Below are positions 11,049-22,277 of a stretch of DNA of 64,000 nucleotides, piece after piece. Source of the DNA: Dactylonectria macrodidyma. Taxonomy: Eukaryota; Ascomycota; Sordariomycetes; Hypocreales; Nectriaceae. The stretch spans positions 1,550,001 to 1,614,000 of the forward strand of contig JAGMUV010000011.1 in NCBI GenBank assembly GCA_020744425.1, given 5' to 3'. The translations under genes and the position numbers were made by a program. Under the pieces are notes generated by a model that was not told where the DNA came from, did not search any database, and saw only the letters and a program-made list of their open reading frames with translations. Each line of letters begins with the position of its first letter. Within the stretch, counting starts at the first letter, position 1.

Positions 11049-11902
11049 TTTGCATTTTGTCAGTACGCACTCCTGGATTCCCATTCCTACAAGCACGACT
11101 TGTTGTGGACAGCATACACACTCGTGAACAAGAACAGTATATCTTATCCCAGAAATGCTACAGAAAAAGGCGGTTGTACTTTTTTTCTTTCTTTTTTTCT
11201 TTGGGCTGTGATGGCATACTCGTCACACCGAAGTGATGCCTTGGATGTCACTCCGGGACGAGGGTCTCAGAACAATGGCTTGGCAAAGTCTCTTCTCGCA
11301 TCGGCAAAGGACTTCGAAGCATATGGAGACGGTGAGCAGGAACTGGGCAACGTCTGGTCGTTTCTAGTTCTTGCTCTACTCGAACTGGTTAAGGGAAACG
11401 TCAAAAACGACATGGATCACAATTGGGCAAACTCTCTATGTAGTAGCTTCCCTCGAACTTCTCCTAAGCCCTTCTACACAAACACAACGGTCTTCCAAAA
11501 AAGGTTTGAAGCGAACAATCCTGGAATGCATTGCTCGGGAAATCTTGATTGCATTTCGACTCAGGGTACGGCCTTGCTTCTGCCGTTCGAACATTCAGGA
11601 CCATGGCCCAGTGCAAACAGAGGGCATAGAGGAATGGGAGCCATGGCAGCCACGACAGCCACGGCAACCACGACTTGGTTCAGGTAAGAGATATAGTATT
11701 GCATATACTCAGCCTAGCTCTGATTAGCCGCTTTAAAGTATGACTTCAGAGTGGGGTAAAACATTTCAAATGCTCCTCTATACTGGATTTCGTATTATAG
11801 TGGCCTACTGAAGATGGGAGGGCGTAGGTCTCGTGTATATACAGAAAAGTCAAAAATATTTCCATACATAAGATTATACAGGTGTATCACGGTCCTGACA
11901 AC
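11049..11902. other. intergenic stretch, no supported gene
   Basis: About 850 bp with a T-rich run at 11180-11202. An open frame at 11203-11687 has fairly protein-like composition in its first half but no motif and low-complexity Ala/Thr repeats at its end. It was not called as a gene. It could be a relic or a long 3' UTR. Confidence 0.4.
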
Positions 11903-13666
11903 CTACGTGATCGATCTCCCTGATGACTCAATACTACTGATAATAGCCAACAGCGCCAAAATGACTATCAAAAAATTAGTTTTTGAGGTCAAACTAAAGA
12001 GAAATGAGCGGAGAGATGACTCACTGGATGAAGAAGTTAGAATGAAACTCGCAACAGTAAACGCCGTCTGAATGTCTCCTCCAACGGCGGCCCATAAGAC
12101 ACCGACTAGACATGAGCTGAGCCAAGGAATTGTCCCCGCAATGGCAATTCGGGTTGTATTCCAGCCCTCGACAAATTCGATGGCGTGCCGCTTGTCCTTA
12201 CGGCGCAGTCTGAAAACCCATTTCACCCAGTCATCTTTGCTTTCAAGCTTGCTCGGGTTTCGATATGCGTACATCATCTCTTGGAGGACGAAGTCATCAA
12301 ATGGCACCACTACGGGCCTCGTCGTAGGCGTGTACTACAGGCATTCACATTTAGCTGGTGACTTTGAAAAACCTCTTCACGGATGGTAACCCACAGCAAG
12401 AACGCGAAACGCTTGCAAGGACTTGAGTGAGAAATAGCGACGAAAGAAGCCGCTCATCTTCGTTGCAAAGAGCCTTTGAATCTCGTCGAAGAACTGAGCA
12501 TCAGTATGGACTAGGTGTGGATTGGCCGCTATCGTGCTTTGGAAGTTGTCATCGTTGGGAAACTTTGACCGGAGGATACACTGAACCTGCTGTAAGTCGC
12601 AGCCGTTCGCCCCAGATCTGTAGCATATGAGGTTCAACGAACAGGTCGGCTTGCTTATGTCGTAGAAGCCGGCATCGCTAGTAATAATAGCCGGTGGTTT
12701 AATACCTCCCTGGTCGTCTTTGGACTCTAATGTAGGAAGCTCGGTCCATTGGCTATCCGGGTAATGAGTTCCCCTCGGCGCGTTAGGCGAACTCATAGGG
12801 ATATTTGACACTGGAGGCACTAGGCTACCGGCATTTCCAGACGGAAGAGCCCAAGTAGTATTGTTAGAACTCTCGCTTGTTTCTGGCTTCCTAGTCTGCG
12901 TGGCCTGCTGGATTGGTTGGATTGGCTGGAAGATGGCAGGGTCCAAGGTAATTCTAGGAGGTGGCTCTCTTTCGGAAATAGGAGGCGTAATGTCCACCTG
13001 GTAAGCTGATTCGGCTGTCTGCTTAGTAGCTTGGGGGGGTACGAACGTGCCTCCATGTCGAGTTACCAAGGCATGGAATACCGCTTCGTCTGGGGGTTTA
13101 GGCCCTTGGGATGGCTTGATGCGGGATGCGGCAGGGTTCATGACCACCGTTTTAGGTACTATAGTCGCACCACTTGATGGGTCAACCATGGAAAGGTTTG
13201 AGAAGCCTAGTTTTGGGAGCGAAGGGGACGGCTCATATTGACGTGATGGGGCGGCACTTGGTGCTTGGGAGGACGTCCCCTGTTTGCTCAGCTTTTGTGT
13301 TTCGGGTATGTCCTCTAGTGGCAGGGAATCAACCCTGTCAGGATTGCTTATTGGCGGGTAAGCCCTTTCTGCTTGACGAGGCTGTTGCTGGATTGTAGGA
13401 GCCTCATCGATCCAGTACGCTGGGGAAGGCGAGTGCGTGAATTTGTAGATAGAGACTTGAGGCGGCTCCACTGAAGGAGAAGGACCTGGTGCTGACAGTC
13501 GCCGAATAGGCTGCGAAGGATCTGACGGGCGGGCAACAGGCGGAGGACGGCTGGTTTGACTAGACGAGGGCTGTGGTGAAGGACCGCGGGGCGCTCTACT
13601 GAAGAACGACCACGGTTTCCGTTTGACATCCTCCTTCATGTCGTGTTGTGCTTCGTCTTCGGCCAT
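11903..13666 (-). CDS. proline-rich protein with two C-terminal transmembrane helices
   Basis: Three exons (13666..12395, 12334..12025, 11964..11903) encode 547 residues. Introns are 60 nt (donor GTGGGT) and 60 nt (donor GTGAGT), and phases match at both junctions. Residues 1-330 are disordered and Pro/Ser/Gln-rich. A folded section follows with FFRRYFSLKSLQAFRVLA and FDDFVLQEMMYAYRNP, then RRKDKRHAIEFVEGWNTTRI just before two hydrophobic helices (about residues 470-495 and 515-535). The short tail is cytosolic-like. This is a conserved arrangement in uncharacterised filamentous-fungal membrane proteins; no enzymatic motif is seen. The last 20 codons come from a tiny exon supported by frame and hydrophobicity. 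Confidence 0.75.
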
Positions 13667-15211
13667 TATGAAAGACGCTGAACTATCTTATATTAACTAA
13701 AGGTAGAGAGTTGCGTTGTAATGCGATACGGGCGACAAGTGCTATGCTTCGGAAGACTGGCCATGACGGTGTTTAATATAGATGAGACACCACCCACTGC
13801 GGTAAGACTGCGCTGCCACCTCATCGCCACAGGCGCTGCGCCACCAATTGTGCATGAACTAGAAGATAATTGGCCAACAAACGACATTATTGAAGACCTG
13901 GGCTGAAGCTAGAGTCTTCAACCAATGAGGGCCTGAATTTGGCTATTCGTGTCTGGCTAAGTCAGCCTTGCCGCTTTCAGCTTCAAATGCGCTTGGCACC
14001 CTCCCCAACCTCTGTCGCTTTTAGTCTAGGACTCTAAGCTGACTAATGGAAGACGTAAACGAGACACCTTTGAGGCGACTTGTTCATGAATCTACCAAGT
14101 CGCCCGGGCATCCTAGACCCAAAACATGCCTCCGATCATCAATCAGGTCAAGGACTTGACAAGGATACAAGGCATGATTGCAACAGTTTAACCTCCAGTC
14201 ACTATCGCATTCGAAGTGTTCTTAGGAGGACATGTTCAAAATTCCTCCTTCTTCCACGGACGGATTGCAGCGAACTCGTTTTTGCCCACAGGAGGATAGT
14301 CGAAGTGAGAATAAAAGTAAAGAGGAATCCTTCGTAGTGGAGAGGTCGGCTCTCTGATCGTTCAGATGAAGCCCTTTGCAACACTTCTATACTTATTCCG
14401 CCATCGCCTGAGCTGATTTTGGAGGAACCCCGAGGGCCTGGTGGTAAACGATATATAAAGAAGTGGCCCCGTCACTATGCAAGAAGGTGGTTGTCCCAAA
14501 GCAGTTCATCGTATCTCCGAACCCGTAATGAATCGTCAAGGAATCTGATCCGGTCGGAAAAACACAGATCCTTTTCAGGACACCTATTTCTGCGCATGCA
14601 TTTGCATAAATGCTTGCTATTCACATTTGTCAGGTCAGGTCTCGTGAGCATGTGATAGCAGCAACTCGCCCTCGGTGGAGCGGAGAGCCAGATACCGGTC
14701 CGCTAATTAGTGACGTCTAGAATAGTCAGTTATGTCAATTGGCAGATACAACGTGAGACCATTTGCAAATCAGAGTTAGCAGGTTCGAGAAATAGACGTG
14801 CGAACAGTGTACTGATTGATGCTGCATTGGGGGTTAGTCTCATGAAGGCCGTTGTAGTTTGCCTTGCATCAGTGATATTAACAGGAGCTACGGGAAGAAA
14901 GCGCCTAATTATCTTTATTTCAAAACACAGCTGGGGAATAAAATTGCCTGTATGGTTGTGTTTCAAGGTTTTGTAGTTGATGTTGCTGTGGTAGATTCGA
15001 GAGAATAGGACCCCATGTTCCAATGTGCAGGCAGCCTCATGTGATAGCTGGACCTAAAAGCGGGGGTTCTGAAAATGACGCCTGTTATGATAAACATGAT
15101 CCAAGCGCTGATGTTCATCCATGATGCACACGCTTGGCTTGCTCACTCAAATTGGGCTCGGGGTATTCCAATCAATCAAGTAGCACCTTGAGATTTGCGA
15201 AGTGTATCACA
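13667..15211. other. 1.5-kb intergenic stretch, nothing recognised
   Basis: Short open frames only, on both strands, with no family motifs. A TATATAAAG-like stretch occurs near 14451, but no convincing gene follows. The region may contain promoter or relic sequence. Confidence 0.45.
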
Positions 15212-15920
15212 ATGACTTTTTTATTTGGTCCTCCACGCCCTCCTACCCCCGGTGTTTACGAATACACCGAAGTGATCGCATTTCAATTTTTCGATCCTTC
15301 TGCTCCGGCATCCCTCTCCGACGAGACCACCGACTTGGGCAAAACTTGCGCATCTACGCTGCGGACGTATCTCGAACTGGAACAGACCGGGATCGTCTGG
15401 TGGACGATGGTCCACGGGGCTCCGAACGAGTCAAAGCTCTTTATCGGTGCGTTAGAATTAGCCCGCGATCATCAAACATACTAACATGAATTCTATAGAC
15501 TGGAAGACAACCGAAGGCCGACAAGCGTATGAGGCCAGCCTAGAAGCAGAGCATCTATGCAACGCCTGGAAGCCTGTGACATCATCTCCGGTTCATACAG
15601 CTCTGTATGTTTTCCCACGTCAGGTGGGCACCAGGGAGCTGGCATTGGGCAGTGAGCTGAGCAGTCCCGATATTGTATTTGTTCACTTTATTTTCAACTT
15701 TACAGGCCCAGTTGAAAACACGGCGCGATGGGACAAAGTGATGGCACAGTTTTCTTCATCTGTCACGAGGAGCCCGGGCGGTGTTGTCGCCAGTGGATGT
15801 TGCCTCGCTTGGGGTTTAAATCGCGGCTCATACATCGCCGCCTTTCGCTATATCAGCATAGACGCTATGAACTGGTTTCTAGAGGAAAACAAAGCAACCA
15901 CGGTCTTTGATGACCTGTAA
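15212..15920 (+). CDS. unrecognised protein, probably truncated by a premature TAA
   Basis: Exons 15212..15446 and 15499..15920 encode 218 residues. The 52-nt intron has donor GTGCGT and an ACTAAC branch site. The sequence is protein-like throughout (hydrophobic strands around VFVHFIFNF and IAAFRYISID) and weakly recalls dimeric alpha/beta-barrel proteins; the family is not recognised. After TAA at 15918-15920 the same frame stays open for 51 more codons to TAA at 16074-16076, with coding-like content (YIESRIFKHGWQG, then AAMFAQFN). The original protein was probably about 270 residues, with a Gln codon at the present stop. A natural end at 15920 cannot be ruled out. No splice pair of plausible size removes the stop. 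Confidence 0.6.
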
Positions 15921-16076
15921 TCACTCGCTACTGGCGGCATTCAGATTCAGTACATCGAATCGCGGATTTTCAAGCATGGATGGCAAGGCTCCGTCAACAA
16001 GACCCGCCCAGAAAACCCAACACTAGCTGCCATGTTTGCCCAGTTCAACGCCAACAGGATACAGGGTGAAAAATAA

Positions 16077-17336
16077 ACAACTGAAGTGTAGAAGTACCGG
16101 TGTCGTTGAGAGCGAGGACATTGGCTTACCCATTTGGGTGCAAGCAAAGACAGGCAACCGAGTGCAAATAAGAGACGTACAGCGGCATGTATCGCTACTT
16201 TGACATGGGCAACATCAGAGTTTTTAGGTTTAACAAGAACGATTACTTGCGCAAGACACCAACTTTGGAGATGCGACTATGGGTTTGAAGATTACCGATC
16301 GAAGTAACTGATCTACGTAAATATATAGCATACCTAGGTAGACGTAATTCATGGACTGGGCTTGACTCGCGACGCAAAAGTAGTGAGGCAGCTTCCTGAA
16401 GACTAATCGAGAACGGAATTCCAGGAATTTAAACTATTAGTCAACCGGTTTCGTCACCTAGATTTCCTCGGAGAATGACAGTTTTGCCTCGATGACCCCT
16501 GGGCTAGTGATGCAGCATGCCGATGTTGGTCGTGCCAGAATAACAAAAGTCGACATACGACCAATCGGCAGGCCATGGATAGATTTCTACTTAAAGCTTG
16601 AGCTACCTTTTGTTAGAGCTATTCGTCATCCGACGAGGGGCGACCAGCCACTGGCGGAACTAATGAGAGTGTGATCACCCGTATAATGTGCCTTAACCGT
16701 CTTCCAGTCTTCTTGGCTAGTGGGCATGACCCATCCTAGGTTTTGGCTAGTATAAAACTGCCATCAAATGGGCGACTTGATGATAATAGACGTCGAGAGC
16801 TTCGAGCCACATTATGAGTAATTAACATGACATACATTGCCGTTCCAGATTCTGCATTTTAGCGTGCCAATGACGGCATCCTCAATCTAAATTGCCGTCT
16901 AAGTTACGGAACCACGAATCACAAGGAGCGGTCAGAAATTGGCAGGATCAATGGAAGCAATCGTGGAGAGAGGTCCTGGTCATCGGAAGAGTTTCGATGG
17001 CTGTTGCATTTTAACACGAGAGAGGAATCCACCACGAGCATGCCAATTTGGTTAGCGTGTCATCCACTTGCATTAGCGATGGAACCCATCGCTCCACTCA
17101 ATGAATCAACGCCTCTCTGTATTGGCCAAGAGAGATTCAACCGTGGTCTGTTAAGCAGGGTCGTACATGCGAGCGTGGTGGACATGACGACGACTAGCCT
17201 ACCGTTATCTCGTTTTATCCTAAGTCCACTTGGCATAGGAAATATTAATAGACAGGATGAGCCTTCGTTGAATACTCAAATCCTCGGAAGCATATCCTCC
17301 CTCATTCACGCTAGTCTTTAGCACCCTCGTCTCATC
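16077..17336. other. intergenic stretch, no gene seen
   Basis: About 1.26 kb. Short open frames (for example 17004-17321) lack motifs. The part nearest 17337 is presumably the promoter of the NmrA-like gene. Confidence 0.45.
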
Positions 17337-18383
17337 ATGGTAAACGTCGCGATCGCCGGAGGAACAGGTGTGATGGGCAAGACGCTAGCCGATGTACTGG
17401 CTAGGCAAACTGCGCATCAAGGCTTAATTCTCACTCGAAAGGTGCGATAGCCGTAAGACGTTCAAGAAAAGCGAAAGCACTAAAACTGCCTAGGAACCGG
17501 GGACTACAAAATTACCACTTCCTCAATTCGTGGTAGACTACAACGATGTTGCCTCCCTCACATCCTTTCTCGAGCAGCATGAAGTGCACGCTGTAATTAG
17601 TGCTTTTGGCATTAATGGCACATCACTCGCGGTATCTCAAATGAATCTGATCAAGGCATCGGAGGCCTCTTCTGTCACAAAGCGTTTCATTCCTAGCTCC
17701 TTTGCCATCGACTACCCGAGAGAGTGAGTGTTGTAACCAGCTCCTAAATCATGTTTTCCTCAGCATCTGACCCGATATCGTTCAGTGGTCCTGTGATACT
17801 TCCTCCGCTCCAGTCATATTTTAACTCCTTGGATGCTCTAGAAAAGACAAACCTAGAGTGGGCTGTTGTGAACAATGGCACATTTCTCGATTATTACGCC
17901 CCACCCACTCTTGAGTCGCATTACCAACATGGCACTGTGGTTCTTGATATTCCAAATGCTGCAGCTGGTATCCCCGGTACGGGAGATGAGCCGCAGACCT
18001 TTACGTACACTTTTGACGTCGCTCGTTTCACCATTGCCGCCCTCGATTTGCCATCATGGCCGCGGGAACTGCGCATTGTGGGTGACACCCTGACGTACAA
18101 TGAATTCGTCAAGCTAGCGGAGGCTGCTCGGGGCGTCAAGTTCGATGTCAAGTATGACGACCTACAGAAGTTGAGGCGATTCGAAATCACAGAGCTGCCG
18201 GGGCATTCAGATGACTATAAAAAATTCCCAAAGCATGCCCTACTACCATTTCTATCCATCTTTCAGAGATGGATGGCTGAAGGTCACGGACTCGTCCCTA
18301 AGGAGGGATCCTTGAACGAATTGTTTCCAGAAATCGAAACTTTGACGGCTACGAAGTTGATGGATCAGTACTGGAGGACATAG
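17337..18383 (+). CDS. NmrA-like / isoflavone-reductase-type NAD(P)H reductase
   Basis: Exons 17337..17441, 17494..17723 and 17786..18383 encode 310 residues. Introns are 52 nt and 62 nt; intron 2 (donor GTGAGT) must end at the second CAG, at 17785, because the earlier AG breaks the frame. The N-terminus VAIAGGTGVMGKTLA is the NAD(P)-binding Gly-rich loop. KRFIPSSFAIDYPR matches the atypical-SDR pattern of phenylcoumaran/isoflavone reductase-like proteins, and the C-terminal half is alpha-helical as expected. Fungal relatives are either reductases or redox-sensing regulators like NmrA; which applies cannot be told here. The gene appears intact. Confidence 0.85.
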
Positions 18384-19353
18384 CGGGCAGTCTGTTGTCA
18401 GTTCTAGTGCAAGCGCCCGGATGTCATTATTTCTGACGAAATCCGGAGCCGTGATCACACGAAATTTTTACCTCAATCACTCTGAAGTTTCGATAATTAA
18501 ACGAGTCTTGAGAATTCTGAAGCAGTTCAATGATGAGCCATGGGCACTGTTCACCTACCCAGCCCTCGTACCTAATCTTTCCCGGACCTTGATCTGCCGA
18601 AGGCGAGTCTAAGACTGTTCATGGCAATTCTAGCGGAGGGAGCCTTGGGTCTCATTTTGTGCCCGGGATCCCAAATTTGGGCCCCTGGGCGCCAGCCTGA
18701 GGCCTGGTGTGTGATCGAATCCTTTGATGTGTCGGAAGAGGTGGACTCAGCATGCTCTACCCCTTGCTCCTCTGACCTGATCCTATTGCGTTATGCCCCT
18801 CGCCTCATTCGGGGCTTGTGCTTCTGTCTGGTGTTTAAACTCGAATTCCTTTCAAGATGGCTAATTCTCCTACCTATTTGTTCACAAAACTCTTCTAGTA
18901 TCTATCCCTCGAATCTTTCTTATAAGAACATTCACACCCACTGCCCTCATTCCATCATTTCGACCTTTAAATAAACCTCGCAAAATGGGGAAAGTCAAGA
19001 GCGCGGCTGGTGCCCTCCGGTTAGCTTGCACCCTGATGCAGTAGAAACTCTAGTTATTTTGAGTTGCTGTTGCCTTGGGCTTGGATTTTAGGCCTTCATA
19101 TTTTTATTCACTATTAGTGTTTTTTTTTTTTTAACTGTCTAACCTCTGGCCCCCCTGTGGGTGTGCGCTGCTAAGGACTATAACTTTAATAAGTACTATA
19201 AAAATATTATCACCATAGCCTTATACTCCTAGTTTAGATATATTTAACTAGAAAGCTAATTTCTACTTATAAATGCTTCCCTGCTATCCCCTAGTTATTA
19301 TTAAATCTGGTTGCCTCTATAACTTCACGATGCTAATCAGAGCCTAGCCTCCC
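18384..19353. other. intergenic, partly AT-rich (19060-19350)
   Basis: The first part contains a promoter-like CT-rich stretch and TTTAAATAAA near 18966, followed by an ATG at 18984 opening only a 20-codon frame. From about 19060 the sequence becomes strongly AT-rich, with many TA steps and a 13-T run, like RIP-degraded repeat DNA. No transposase or reverse-transcriptase motif survives. Confidence 0.5.
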
Positions 19354-20671
19354 TTATTTCGCGTGCTTCTCTAAAAATCTATTATATCTCTCGTAAAATA
19401 TTGCTGTTTCAGAGATATTGAGGAGAATCGCAGGAAAACAATGCGGTACGCCAGCAAAACCATATACCTCGACCTCTACCCCGGCGGTCTGAAGGGCTTC
19501 AGCGTAAGCAAATGCGTCATCGCGGAGGATATCATCCCCAGCGCATTGAATGACTAAAACTTGATTGTAAGCCCGGAAATTAGACCTGGACTAATAATGG
19601 TGGAAACATACGTGCTGAAGAGAGGCCCTCAAGTGAGTCGGCGAGGAGAGGCGAGTGTCGGGAGTCGGGCTCGGGGTGAGGCATGTATGCGTCGAGAGCA
19701 GCCTCCATCATTAGAGTGGACAGAACGCAGTTGTCGGAGTTTTGGATATAGCTGCTAAACTCGTACTTTTCCCGAGGGAAGAATATCGGGTGGCAGACTG
19801 GAGGGGAAGTGAAGGACTTGGGCGAGGATGCCGGTGATGCCGTCCTTTCTGGCCTCGAGGGCGAGGGCGGCAGCCTAATGGGGATGACTTAAGTATATGC
19901 CATAGATGTATAAATCAGTGGATTGCACATGGTACTTACGAGATTGGCTCCCGCACTGCTTCCGCTGAGGATGATCTTCTCTGGGTTTACGCCAAGGGCT
20001 CTCGCGTTCTTCTTGCACTGGAAGAAGTGAGCCATGTGTATTGTTGCTAGCTGGGACGTACCAGAAAATATTTACCCAGTAGCTGTCATGTAGTGGCTGC
20101 GGGAACGGATGTTCTGGTGCCCCGGCGATGTTAGTCGCTAGTTCAATTTTCACTAATGATATAAACGCACAACCGGTAATCTACACTGACGACCACAATG
20201 TTGGGGTTCGCAGCAGCAAAGACGTTTTCGGCGCCGTCTACTTCGCGACGTCCAACTGACCAGCCTGGAACAAGACAAGTCAGCAACCTCCCAGGTTTGG
20301 AGATCATCTCAGAGTGAGTTCTCACCACCGCCGTGCATGCGATACATGAGAGTAGCGTCTTGCACAACACTCGGAGACTTGTACACCTTGAGCTCGATCA
20401 AAGTGCCATCGCGGGCAGGAAACTCAACAAGTTCAGAGACTACATCGCGGCCGCGAACCGGGCCACCCGGAGGCAGAGGAGCATCGGGGTCACCAGCGGC
20501 TTCGCGAACGGCGGGGAAATCAGGACAGGCCCGGAGCTTAGAGTAGCCGACTATGATGGCAGACTCGGCTGCTACAAATTCGGGGATCTTTTGAGAGAGG
20601 TGGCCGTATTTTTGAAGGGGCTTGGAGGGAGCGTTGATGTCGATGTCCTCGGGTTCTGGTTTGAGATGCAT
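19354..20671 (-). pseudogene. alpha/beta hydrolase (hormone-sensitive-lipase type), broken
   Basis: Six exons can be traced: 20671..20326, 20264..20174, about 20120..20076, 20017..19940, 19874..19612 and 19553..19354. Motifs are in order: oxyanion-hole HGGG-W at the exon 1/2 junction, SVDYR, APEHPFP, nucleophile elbow GSSAG, acid region GDDILRDDA and the catalytic His in GVPHCF, ending AKH-type before TAA. Two defects are visible. The acceptor of intron 2 is missing, with no AG in the right phase before APEHPFP. A one-base insertion near 19799 also shifts frame between HFPS and CHP. Without these it would be a normal esterase of about 340 residues (lipase/esterase acting on short acyl esters). 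The start is the ATG at 20671. Confidence 0.8.
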
Positions 20672-21326
20672 TGTGAATGAATGATTTGCTTGTTTTTTCT
20701 TCTTTGATGCTATTTCTGTTGTTGGATCTAGATGCACTTGGGCTTATATATATGCTAAATTGTCGTCCTCTCCTTGACTTGGTGACTCGAAGTATTGTGG
20801 ACAGATGAAGGTACATTCTATGGCTTCCCCACAAGAACCTATCATAGCCAATGTCACATCTATCAACTGTTGAGACTGAAGATAAAGTCTCAAAGGCTCG
20901 GATCTCTAGTAAACCGGTCTCAAAGACCCAGCTTCCTAACAAGCCGGTCTCGAAGACCCGGATCCCTTGGGATCCGGTCTACCGAGAACCTTATCATAGC
21001 TATGAGGGCAACCTACAAATAGGTCTGCCGCGAGCCCTCAGTTAGATAGAAATCAAGAGCTTCTACTTACATCACAATGCACCCTTCCTATCAGATGCAA
21101 CAGCCAACGTTATCCCCACGGTCTATTTGATCTCACCGTGTCTCACCACCCATCATAATGAATCATTTCCACCATGCCACATCAGGAAAGCCGAAGAACC
21201 ATTATGACCGTACACCTTCAGAGCCTGCTGGTTTTCGATTGTGAGCCTAGGACGCCATATACGAGGTAATAGCTTTATCTTTCGATATCCTATTCTCGCT
21301 CAGAGCTTCCAATAATATACAGCGCA
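20672..21326. other. intergenic with a 30-bp tandem repeat
   Basis: Upstream of the broken hydrolase. It holds the repeat listed separately and no supported gene; the open frames are short and repeat-derived. Confidence 0.45.
20884..20990. repeat. 30-bp tandem repeat, about 3.5 copies
   Basis: Units start at about 20884, 20914, 20944 and 20974. Each carries a CCGGTCTCRAAGACCC-like core followed by a variable 14-nt part; the first unit is the most diverged. The exact 30-bp spacing supports a minisatellite. Confidence 0.65.
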
Positions 21327-21480
21327 TGGATCACCCAAGACAACGAGAACGACAAGGCAACCGAGATTTCTCAAATATACGAGATATACTCCAGAGCCAC
21401 CGTCACGCTGGCAGCGGCCAAAGCTAACAACCTTACCGAGAACGTCCTCTCGACTGTTTCAGGCGGAAGACACACAGGCT
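21327..21480 (+). pseudogene. HET-domain fragment
   Basis: The translated frame contains WITQDNENDKATEISQIY, then YSRATVTLAAAKA. This is the middle of the heterokaryon-incompatibility (HET) domain, where intact proteins read like CINQ-D-x-EK-Q-x-M-x-IY-x-A-x-V. No N-terminal half or in-frame start is found upstream. Downstream the frame runs through an 11-C tract into unrelated sequence. It is a decayed remnant of a HET gene; an intact HET gene lies at 50954. Confidence 0.6.
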
Positions 21481-22277
21481 CGAACCCCCCCCCCCGGGAG
21501 AACCAGACGTTCAGTCCTTTGCCCGAGGGTACGTGTGTCACGTCAGAGCAGGGCCCGAAGAGATATCGCTGTCGCCCGCCTGGTTTTTCCAAGGACCAAG
21601 AGCGCTTCCTCACACGATGGTTCTTGTATTTCAGAGAGGGCGGAGCAGGAGTGCATGAAGAGCGCGGCATGCCAGTGTGGAAAGGGCAACACTGTCAAGG
21701 TTGAACGGGGGAAGAAGATGGGCGCACATGGCAGTCGAAACAGTGCATCGCCGTCCCTTGCACGGGAGACAGCGAGGCAGTCCTTTTCGCGTATAGGGAG
21801 AGCCCTTCGCACAACCCAGAATGACATTCATTAGGTTGGGAAGCCAGGAGTGTCTCCAGCGGACTCTCTCACCGGTGGAACTTTACATCCTTCGGCTAGG
21901 ACAAGACAGAAGGTGGGCTTTGAACGACGGCCTCACTTCTTGAGGCGGAGCTTCCTCGGAGCATCTCTGCAGTAGCACAGAGTCGAGGTAGCCGGACCCG
22001 GCACCGGGGACGACGTGCTAGCGTGGGGTATCCTGCATCATTCAGGGCGCCATCTTGCATTAGCTCGCCGCCGATGCTTCTCCCGTTCTCCGAGGAACAC
22101 TCCGTCCACCAGCTATCCAGACTCTACGGGAAGACAATACACCCTCAGCTCTCCCCTCCCCCCAAGCCAACTCAACCGGTAGAGGGTTTGCTGAAAGATA
22201 AAACCCAGCAGTCGCTGCTCTTGCAATCACCAACTCAACCACCCCTTGCACAACCACAGTGCCTACGGCTGCTGACA
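21481..22277. other. degraded sequence and promoter of the aldolase gene
   Basis: Begins with an 11-C run (21485-21495). Open frames continue from the HET fragment on the plus strand to TGA at 21702-21704 but show no further HET motif. The last 200 bp are C-rich and should hold the aldolase promoter. Confidence 0.4.

Noticed and set aside
11100..11687. 195-codon open frame after the G-domain gene
   Set aside because: Low-complexity ends, no motif, no good start context; not enough to call a gene.
18690..18730. tRNA-like B box (GATCGAATCC)
   Set aside because: No matching A box, acceptor stem or anticodon arm could be placed around it.
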